Part shown: positions 56,290 through 64,000 of the stretch, one piece after another | How positions within the stretch are numbered: position 1 is the first letter of the stretch | Layout of the letters: every line of letters starts with the position of its first letter | Origin: Luidia sarsii | Lineage: Eukaryota > Echinodermata > Asteroidea > Paxillosida > Luidiidae | Direction: 5' to 3' | Length of the DNA: 64,000 nt | Assembly: GCA_949987565.1 (NCBI GenBank) | Contig: OX465118.1 | Location: 1,988,538-2,052,537 of the forward strand | Notes under the pieces: model-generated | Told to the model about the DNA's origin: nothing | Databases searched by the model: none | The model's input: the letters and a program-made list of their open reading frames with translations, nothing else | Translations under genes and position numbers: made by a program

Positions 56290-56400
56290 AATGCAAGATG
56301 AACATGAATCTAGGCCGATTTCCCGCCATGCAAGATGAACATGAATCTAGGCCGATTTCTCGCCATGCAAGATGAACATGAATCTAGGCCGAACATTAAC
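56290..56400. repeat. 37-bp tandem repeat, three copies
   Basis: TGCAAGATGAACATGAATCT followed by AGGCCGATTTC(C/T)CGCCA occurs three times nearly identically, ending at AGGCCGAACATT. Confidence 0.9.
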
Positions 56401-58691
56401 TCCGCGGACTTAACATTTTCTGTAGTCCAATTGATCAGTCCGTTATTCTGTAAGACAAGCCCCATCAAAGTCGATGAGAAATAAACTGACACAAATCTGG
56501 GCATCGTTATCATCATTTTTGGAATAATACTTTAATCATTGTAATTATACTTCCATTGTGGCAAGATAACATACTAATAACATAGTAATCAAAATGGTAC
56601 TTTCTTCACCAAGAGCTTAGCTCGAAATTGTTATACAGATTATGTTGGTTGTGGAATCTTTATGGTTATGTTTCGCACGTACACAGCAACCCTAAGTACA
56701 CGAAGATTTCCAGCTACTCAAAGAAACGGTGATAATGGTATACTCTTCCTTATGAAAATGGTTCGCTAAGGGATCGAGGTAACCAACACCGACACACGTC
56801 TAACCAGTAAAGTGTGTAGCGTAGCACGAGATGAAGAACTTAAAATAATGTCGTCAAGACAATGTTGTATCTGTTTTGTTACAAGACACTGATTTCTTCA
56901 AAGTGCGGTAGGGGGGGGATGGGTTCGACACCACAGATGCATATTATACGTGTATCGATGAATGCATTTCCAAAACAGAAATGACATTTGCACAACAAAA
57001 TCAGATATAACACCTATTACAACAGTCCGATCAACGCTTGCAATTACAATAAATAAATTAGTATCAGCAAAGAAATGGATATCATTCTATAGCAATTCCA
57101 CGCATTGGAGAGCGTATATGCAAAATTAACTTTTGTATATACGTGTGGAAATTAGTTTTGATAAAAGAAACGAAAGCCCAGCTTTGTTGGAAAATAATGC
57201 ATCAAGTGAAAACATGTGTAAATCAATATGCAATTACTGAAATACATAATGTGATAAATACGATAAATAATTGATTCTTTCTGATTCAGATACTGTGTAG
57301 ATCTTGTATAGTGAGTCGCAGACTTCAGTACATAAAATATAAGCACAGCTTTTAACGTAGACAAACGATTCCCTGATTAATCTGCAGTTCAGATTCTGTT
57401 AGCTACGATACAGCATTGCTAAAAGGGTGCCACCATTAATATATTGTACGGTCTAATGTCTTCACACTAATACATTTGGATTTGATTCATATACTGTCTG
57501 TCTATCGCTTGATTAACGCTCAGATCTGTGTTCAACATTTTTCGTTTGTGGTAGTTCACGATATTCTCATTGGGACATTTTCTTTCTTTAGGGGGGAAAT
57601 ATGTTCATGGCTGCCTTCACCTACCATATGTCGCCGCTAGCCTGCCGGTACGAAAACACAGGACACTGCACGGAATATTAACCAGTACCGTACAGTCGCC
57701 CGTAGGTCGGCGCATGTTTACAATCACTGCACCGTCGTTACTCGCTGGTATATCTTTTTTTTTAGAACATTACATCTGTCTGATGGGTATTAATGCATAT
57801 CATGAGGAAAATGGGAGGGCTCGCGTTGGAAGGCCTCGCTTTCGTGTGTGAATGGGGCGATGCCAGATCGCCATTGCTGTACACGGTGGGTGGGTTTATT
57901 CATGCAGGCTCCACGGCAGTGCCCGATGCAGCGTTACGTGCTACGCGTACGCGGCGCGTAAGGAATGCACAGTGAATGCAAAACGGCTATACCCGATGCC
58001 GTGCAGCGCACGCGAGCTCGCGAGAAATCTGTCTTCATCGCAGTCAAGCTGACCTCGGCGTGTCAGTGGCGATGGGGTAAAGGGATATCGATGATGATGA
58101 TTGTAAGGAAGGCGTGCCACAGGTTGCCCTTGGCTCCTATGAGAGAGCGATATCCATGCCAAGACGAAGAGGGAACACGCTGAGATATTTAGTGAAAGAA
58201 AGAAAAAAGATACGCGATACAATGGTCGCTCATTGAATGAGTAATCGACAGACCTCAGACAAATCAAAATGCTTCACCCGTAACTCGTGTGGAAGTAACC
58301 TCACCGTCAAAGCAGACATTGAATACGTTTTCTTTGTCCCCGAAAATAATCCATTCCTTTACAAGGCAGCGTCCCAGCGACTGCACCAAGCAAACAATAT
58401 GAAATAGTACATATCAGTGTGAAAAAAATATATGAATTCTTCTATGCGAATCTTTATAGTCTAAATGTATATCGTATAAAATATTTCTTAAATAATATTC
58501 TCTTGTACGGCACGATCGCACAAACCGATTTCTACATAGTCCTTTATATAGTTTCATTGCTTATTTTAGATCATTGTATGCAGTAGTAATACGTGCGTAG
58601 CATATTTGAAACCATAATATGATTATGAGTGTATACTAGATATTCATATTTTTTTTCAACATCTAGGTAGCATTCTGTCCATTGAATCATT
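56401..58691. other. No gene recognised; AT-rich
   Basis: An AT-rich stretch downstream of the minus-strand coding exon. Short frames around 57570-58270 overlap on both strands in a GC-richer patch but carry no recognised domain. Confidence 0.5.
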
Positions 58692-58732
58692 GCAGTGGCT
58701 ATTGTTACGGCAGCCGAAGCAATAGCCACTGC
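58692..58732. repeat. Perfect 13-bp hairpin
   Basis: GCAGTGGCTATTG and CAATAGCCACTGC flank a 15-nt spacer. It lies just beyond the candidate poly(A) site of the neighbouring gene. Confidence 0.7.
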
Positions 58733-58808
58733 GTTGAATAATATCAGTACTATATAGAGCACGATGTATACTTCAATTTAACGATGCATTGAGGCCGATT
58801 TGAGTTCC

Positions 58809-58814
58809 TTTATT
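58809..58814 (-). promoter_or_regulatory. Candidate poly(A) signal
   Basis: AATAAA on the minus strand, about 285 bp after the stop codon at 59099-59101. It is the first canonical hexamer I see downstream. A strong GT-rich element after it is not obvious. Confidence 0.4.
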
Positions 58815-59098
58815 TTTGTCAGCATTCTCCTTGAGTTGAGGAAAATGGTTTCAAAAATGATTTGTGTCCCGTAACATAAACCTTGATTGTACCTTGCCAT
58901 CCAACGTCAATGCACAACGTGAATAAATCCCCGGAACTTAAGTATGAAGCTGAAATGTACGTTTACATGTAATATTAATGTCAAAAAAGGTTGTTTTTTC
59001 TCCTCTTTCACTCTTATATACATACTTTACAATACAATACAATATAGATACATTTCCTTGTACACGATGATATCAGACAGAGTTTTTGTACGTTTGAT

Positions 59099-60790
59099 TT
59101 ACACTGCCGCTGTTGTAGAGTTCTCCCTCCGGAAAGGGAAGCGCGTCACCAGGCTACTGATTCTGTTCTGTGTCCACATGCTCTTGATGGATCCCGACCG
59201 GCTTCGCTCGGGCTTGTTCTCGTGCGTCGGACTCACCTTGGCGATGGACAGGTGTCTCTCGATGGCTTGGCCCAGCAGCTCGGGGTCGAAGCCCGTGCAC
59301 ACGATGGTCGTGGAGGCTCGCTCCCCGCTCGTGCTGGGCCCGTTATCCACCTCGGCCTCCATCGTGGGGTTGGTGTTGCTCTTGGTGGAGGGGAGGATGC
59401 TTTGCTGGGGTCCAACCTCACCAACCTCCTCCTCCTTCGGCTCCTTCTGCTCCTCCTCCTCCTGCTCCTCCTCCTCCTCCTCTTCGATGTCGGCCTCTAC
59501 GATGTTCCCGTTGTCGTCGTGGTCGCCCTCAATGTTACTCAGCATGGGTTCCAGCTCTGTGGGGCACTGGGCGTTGGCAGACGGGTAGGACCGGTTTCGG
59601 CAGAAGCCGCTGCCCGTGTTTCTCTTGTCCCCGCGGGAGAACATCTTGGCCGGGAAGTTGGACGCGTTGGCGTTCTGGCTGCCCGCCAGCGAGCCGTGCT
59701 TGGGCGACCAGCCGTGCAGGTCCATGGCCTGCGTGTTCAGGTCGGCCGTGGTGCGGTTGCTCGTGATCCGCATGCTGTGGTGGCGCGTGGCCCACGAGCG
59801 GGGCGAGCTGGACGGCGGCGCCTGGGCCGACTTCTTCGGGGTCGGGGCGCGCGCCAGCTCGGCCACGTTCTCGCTGAGGCACGTCTCTGCCTCCTCGGCC
59901 GTGGCCAGCTCTTGGCCGGGAAGCTCGGGGGTTGCGTCCAGCCGGCAGACGACGGAGTTGTTGCGCCTCCGAGAGACCTTCTGCTTCCTGGCGTCCGAGA
60001 GGATCTTCATGAGGTCCTCGTTGGAGCAGACGATGCCGGAGGCGGGCGTGGCGCCGCCGGCCGCCGACTCCTGCATCAGGCTGTTCTTGACGGTGCGGAG
60101 CATGGTGACATCGATGGCCGACTCGCTGTGCGAGCGGAGCATCTTCTTCTTGGGGTGGGGGCCGGCCTTTGGCTTGGGAGGGGCCGCCATCGGTTCTGCC
60201 GAGCCGGCCGCCGACACGTTGACGTCCGAGGGACTGCGGGTGATCAGGCTGTCTTTCTGCATGCCGCCCAGCACCACCACGGTGTCGGAGGACTGGTGTC
60301 GGAGCGAGCGCTTGTACAGGCGGGTGCGGGCCTTGGGGCCGAAGCGAGTCTCGGAGCGGGAGCGGGCGATGGTGGCGGGGCTTCTGGCGAAGGCGAGGGC
60401 GAGTGACTTGACGTCGACGCCGTCCAGGCTTATAAGGGAGCGGTCGGAGCTGACGGCACCGGGCGCCGAGCATGTGGACAGACTCGCGCGTGGGGCGTCG
60501 GCGCTACTCACGCTGGCCGACCGGCCAAGCTTGCTGCTCCGCTTCATGCGCGAGCGCCGGTAGCGACCCACGTCGGAGATGTCGGCCGCCTGATTGGCCG
60601 GCCGCTCGGACACGTCAGCCTCATTTGCATCGGCGGCGGGCGGGCCCTCGTCCTGGGAGCTCCTCAGCTCGGCCTCGGTGTTGCTAGGCAACGAGCTGAA
60701 GTGGTGCGTGCAGCCCTGCTGGCGTGTGGTGAAGCTAGCCTGAGTGTCGCTGCTGGACCGAGCATGGGAGCGACGCGCGCTGAACAACCC
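59099..60790 (-). CDS. 3'-terminal coding exon of an unidentified Ser/Arg-rich protein
   Basis: The frame encodes 563 residues and ends in RRENSTTAAV and TAA. I place the exon start at 60790: directly upstream the minus strand has a pyrimidine tract (GTTCTTTTTCTCC) and CTTGCAG, a strong 3' splice site giving a phase-0 junction before GLFSARRS. No in-frame ATG is needed there. The protein is mostly low complexity: basic Ser/Arg segments (residues about 75-100, 135-170), motifs of the RSxS type (RSRSET, RSHSES, RSRSGS) that could be kinase or 14-3-3 sites, RRRNNSV at about 275, an acidic Glu run at about 434-455, and a possible short helix DPELLGQAIERHLSIAKV at about 502-519. There is no signal peptide, membrane span or catalytic domain. 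It is probably the disordered cytosolic tail of a larger protein such as a channel, exchanger, kinase or GTPase regulator; which one I cannot say. GC content is visibly higher than around it. Confidence 0.75.
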   Translation of the reverse strand, partial: GLFSARRSHARSSSDTQASFTTRQQGCTHHFSSLPSNTEAELRSSQDEGPPAADANEADVSERPANQAADISDVGRYRRSRMKRSSKLGRSASVSSADAPRASLSTCSAPGAVSSDRSLISLDGVDVKSLALAFARSPATIARSRSETRFGPKARTRLYKRSLRHQSSDTVVVLGGMQKDSLITRSPSDVNVSAAGSAEPMAAPPKPKAGPHPKKKMLRSHSESAIDVTMLRTVKNSLMQESAAGGATPASGIVCSNEDLMKILSDARKQKVSRRRNNSVVCRLDATPELPGQELATAEEAETCLSENVAELARAPTPKKSAQAPPSSSPRSWATRHHSMRITSNRTTADLNTQAMDLHGWSPKHGSLAGSQNANASNFPAKMFSRGDKRNTGSGFCRNRSYPSANAQCPTELEPMLSNIEGDHDDNGNIVEADIEEEEEEEQEEEEQKEPKEEEVGEVGPQQSILPSTKSNTNPTMEAEVDNGPSTSGERASTTIVCTGFDPELLGQAIERHLSIAKVSPTHENKPERSRSGSIKSMWTQNRISSLVTRFPFRRENSTTAAV

Positions 60791-61499
60791 CTGCAAGCCG
60801 GCGGAGAAAAAGAACGGAACACAGTTTAATTAACGGGCAATCAGGAGACGGAAACGCATTCATTACGGAGAAGACAATGGCACCTTTTGACTCTCGTCTC
60901 TCCTGCTTCCGCTGCGAGGAAGACGGGTCTTGCTGTGCAAACGTGTTCAGCTGCCATTTATTAATGACACGCCTATAGCAAGGCCACTAATTGTGCTTGT
61001 GTTTCTGGGAAATTGTTGGCACGAAGTAGATTGATTATTAGTGAATTATCACATAGCGAGTAAAGGGCCTTTATAGCCGATCTGCCTCTAACAACCGATT
61101 ATCTCAGTGGGCGTAATTTAAAGGAATATTAATCACTATTTTCAAATTAGCACAAATCATTCAACAACAAACCATGGTCAGTTCTGAAGCGAGATCTGAG
61201 GAGGTGAATAGTGGCCTGCGGTGCCGCGACGTGCCTGAATATTATCATAATCTCTTCTCGATAAGCGAGCGCAAATCTACTTTAAAACAGCATGCTATTA
61301 AGTGAAAAGCCCATTCAAGTTGCTGACTGGGATGCCCGTAATGACAATTTGTCAAAATGATAAATTTGTTTAAAATGATTTTTATTTTTTAGCAAGTCAA
61401 ACAAATGAAGGAAAAACTTACTAGAAACTTAATTTGATTTTGTTTTTTAATATATTCGACGAGGGCCACAAACTGCCCTTATTTCTCAATTTCTGGGTG
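60791..61499 (-). other. Probable intron upstream of the terminal exon
   Basis: The splice acceptor is at 60791-60792 (minus strand), with a possible branch region GTTAATTAAAC about 30-40 nt upstream. No further exon was recognised up to the window end, so the intron may continue beyond it. Confidence 0.55.
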
Positions 61500-62115
61500 A
61501 ATTGAGCGAGAAGTAGGGGGAGAGAGAGGGAGAGAGAACAAGAGGAAGTGGAGATAGAAAGAGGGGAGAGGGGAGAGATAGGGAGAGAGATCGAGATGTA
61601 GGGGAAAAGGGGTGGATAGGGAGAGAGGGGAGAGAGAGAAAGAGATATGGGGAGAGAGTGGTGGAGAGAGAGAGGGAGAGAGGGGAGAGAGAAAGAGATG
61701 TGGGGAGAGAAGGATGGAGAGAGAGGGGGAGAGAGGGGGAGCGAGAGATATGTGGGGAGAGAGGGTGGAGAGAGAGAGTGGGAGAGAGGGGGTGAGAGAG
61801 ATGTGGGGAGAGAGGGGTGGAGATAGAGGGAGAGACAGACAAGGGGAAAGGAGAGTGTGGAGGGGGGAGAGAGGGAGATAGGGGAGAGAGGGATAGACAG
61901 AGGGAAAAGGGGAAGGGAAAGAGGTATAGAAACATGGCGAGAAGTGGAGAGAGGAGGGAGAGAGATCGAGATGTGGGGAGAGAGGGGTGGAGAGAGAGAG
62001 GGGTAGAGAGGTGGAGAGAGGGGAGGGGTGAGAGGGATGGAGAAAGAGGAGAGAGAAGGGGGGAGAAAGAGAGAGAGTGGGAGGAGATGGATAGAGAAAG
62101 CGGGAGAGGGAAGGG
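61500..62115. repeat. Purine-rich (GA/GGGA)n satellite
   Basis: Long runs of GGGAGAGAG with GAGATGTGGGGAGAGAG units repeated every 35-50 bp. It lies within the presumed intron, so the transcript from the minus strand would be CU-rich. Confidence 0.9.
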
Positions 62116-63536
62116 TGTCTGTTACTAAGGAGATGGCAAAACGGTATACGTATGAAACATTGTGTTTCAGTCAGTCACGTCGTAGTACGGAAGTCCTGCG
62201 AAACCGTTCGAGGTCGAAAAGAAGAAGAAAACTGACGTGAACAAAGGCAAGATAATGAAGACGAAAAAAAAAACCCCAAACCCCAAGAAATATGAAGAAA
62301 AGCGAACTTCTATTTTCTGTTTTCTATCTTCTCTATTCTATTTTTTCACGGCATTAGTGACCTATGCGGGAGGAACTATAGATAGATATCCCGCGGGATA
62401 ACGAGTAGAGTCTACGAGCCTTTGAGCGTGGGTTACTGTGGGGTCTGTAATAAAGGTAATAGTTATTGGGATCTTATACTTTGCGCGGTTGGTGTGGGAT
62501 GCGTTACCTCTCCTCGATTTTCCCCACGCCATATCTATAGTGCACCACCAAATATACCCGGGATGCTTATTAAGTCAGTGACGGCCTGGTCGTCCTTCGA
62601 CATTGCGCTCTGCTTTCAAGTTAGGAGAGGTATATGCGACTCCCAAGTCCCAAGGTAACAGCACTGTTCAGGGGCAGGTAGTGATTCAAACCCCAAAATA
62701 GATCCGGTCGATTGCGCCACCGAAATGGCCTATCCGTGTATAGGCCTTTTCAGACGATGCTGAAGAAAAAAAAACCTCCCAAGGCTTTGGAGAAAATGTC
62801 TCATGCGTCAGCAATCTTATAAAGTTCCATCGTGTGAAAGGTATCACCTATGCTTGAGAGTGACAGACATCCCTGGTGAACCCTTGAGAGATTTTGTCGT
62901 AGGTCTGGACCTCCGCCAAATCTTCCACTAGCGGGGGATTTCTCACGGGACCCTTGACAGTCGATCGTGTGAACGGGAGGAACTGTTTATTGTTCGTCGT
63001 CCCATGCTACACTCTAAGTTCTCTCTCAAGCCTTGCGAGATTTTCGTTTCAGCTCATGACGCTCTCCCCGCCCTCCGAAAAAGTGCAATCTCTTCGCACC
63101 GTGACAGATCTATGCGGGCTGAATATATTGAAGCGCATCCGGTGTCCCTCGGATGCATTTCTTCCCGTGACTGGCAGTCGTCTTATTTACACCGATCATT
63201 ACCGAACGTGAACGGGCGGACGTGCGGGATTCCGCTGAAAAAAAAAACCCGTCCCAAACACGCAGAATTCACGTTTTACTACCGCCTTCGTCAATACAGC
63301 CGGCGCAGTCAGGCGACTTTGGGATGAGTAATAATCGGGCCTATATATAGCATCAAAATGACAGACTGGATTTAATCCAGGCCACCCAAGCCTGTCCATT
63401 ATGACGTCGATGTCGACAAGGAAGAGACATCGGTATTGCCCGTGCCGTACAAGCGCCTCTGCTTGCACAGCAGGTAGTTTATCTAGTATCATACCATCAT
63501 TTAGGACACTACGTAGCGCCACGCAAACCCTACACA
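62116..63536. other. No gene recognised; one MITE end
   Basis: GGCCTTTTCAGACGATGCTG near 62745 and the text up to about 62900 (CTTGAGAGTGACAGACATCC, AACCCTTGAGAGATTTTG) relate to the foldback MITE at 28716-28893, where similar blocks appear in the same or reverse order. No exon of the neighbouring gene was recognised. Confidence 0.45.
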
Positions 63537-64000
63537 ACTGGTATACTACTTGAACGTGCAGTTCAATGTATTTCCGTGTTACCAATTTATTTCTGCCTCA
63601 AATCGTGCTGATTATAACAACTGGTATCCTGCTTGAGCGTGTTGTGCAATGTATTTCCGCGTTACCAATGAATCTTCTCCCTCAAATCGTAGTAGGTATA
63701 TAACTGGTATCCTGCTTGAGCGTGTTGTGCAATGTATTTCCGTGTTATCAATGAATCTTCTCCCTCAAATCGTTGTGTGTATATAACTGGTATCCTGCTT
63801 GAGCGTGTTGTGCAATGCATTTCCGTGTTATCAATGAATGTTCTTCCTCAAATCGTGGTGGGTATATAACTGGTATCCTGCTTGAGCGTGTTGTGCAATG
63901 TATTTCCGTGTTATCAATGAATCTTCTCCCTCAAATCGTTGTATGTATATAACTGGTATCCTGCTTGAGCGTGTTGTGCAATGCATTTCCGTGTTATCAA
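63537..64000. repeat. 82-84-bp satellite array, second locus, runs off the window
   Basis: Same family and orientation as 51704-52515, with ACTGGTAT at about 63537, 63620, 63703, 63785, 63869 and 63952. It again begins right after ACCCTACACA. Units here prefer GTGTTGTGCAATG and TTATCAATGAATCTTCTCCC, so the two arrays have diverged into sub-types. Confidence 0.95.

Noticed and set aside
59222..60563. Plus-strand and alternate minus-strand frames opposite the terminal exon
   Set aside because: High GC removes stops in all frames; only the minus-strand frame ending at 59099 has a splice acceptor, biased composition and a natural C-terminus.

Overview
This window looks like intergenic DNA from a repeat-rich animal genome. 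A marine invertebrate, possibly a deuterostome, is my best guess, but no conserved protein or rRNA is present to fix the lineage. Support for an animal comes from one spliced terminal coding exon with a textbook 3' splice site, Penelope-like and LINE retroelement remnants, many terminal-inverted-repeat MITEs and foldback elements, tRNA-like fragments and very large microsatellites. Nothing resembles bacterial gene organisation.

Only one stretch reads as host protein-coding sequence. It is a GC-rich terminal exon on the minus strand (59099-60790) encoding about 563 residues of a Ser/Arg-rich, probably disordered C-terminal tail. Its upstream exons are not recognisable in the 3.2 kb to its right and probably lie beyond the window. 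A candidate poly(A) signal lies about 285 bp past the stop. Almost all other long open frames are by-products of repeats or chance.

Layout. 1-205: Penelope-type 3' hairpin. 2.2-3.6 kb: a foldback element with a 31-bp minisatellite in its centre, then a 22-bp tandem array. 5.5-7.5 kb: Penelope-type terminal fragments, then three MITEs (families C, B, A) joined end to end. 8.7-9.3 kb: a 307-bp tandem duplication. 10.7-11.6 kb: MITE-A, tRNA-like pieces and a foldback. 12.2-12.7 kb: CAA/CAG array. 13.5-21.4 kb: more MITE-A/B/C copies, a 44-bp perfect palindrome, and a run of three unrelated elements at 19.3-20.3 kb. 21.9-22.8 kb: a LINE tail interrupted by a Penelope-like insertion with a 12-bp target-site duplication. 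23.3-26.1 kb: MITE fragment, tRNA-like sequence and 2.2 kb of pyrimidine-rich satellite. 26.5-31.9 kb: direct repeat, TA-flanked MITE, foldback and an 8-bp satellite. 32.4-43.4 kb: MITE copies, a tRNA-like double T-arm, CACTGTAAAAACG MITE, two foldbacks and a second LINE tail. 44.9-46.8 kb: three Penelope-like 3' fragments. 49.3-50.1 kb: CAT array. 51.7-56.4 kb: 82-bp satellite, several TIR elements and a 37-bp repeat. 59-60.8 kb: the coding exon. 61.5-62.1 kb: purine-rich satellite. 63.5 kb to the end: a second 82-bp satellite array that runs off the window.

I found no new gene system. The most informative structures are the nested insertions, which give relative ages; the shared TTAAAGG ends of MITE families A, B and C; the foldback element carrying paired NRF1-like and octamer-like motifs; the hammerhead-like motifs in the Penelope-type termini; and the opposed tRNA T-arm-like arms. 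Similarities between copies were judged by eye, not by alignment software.
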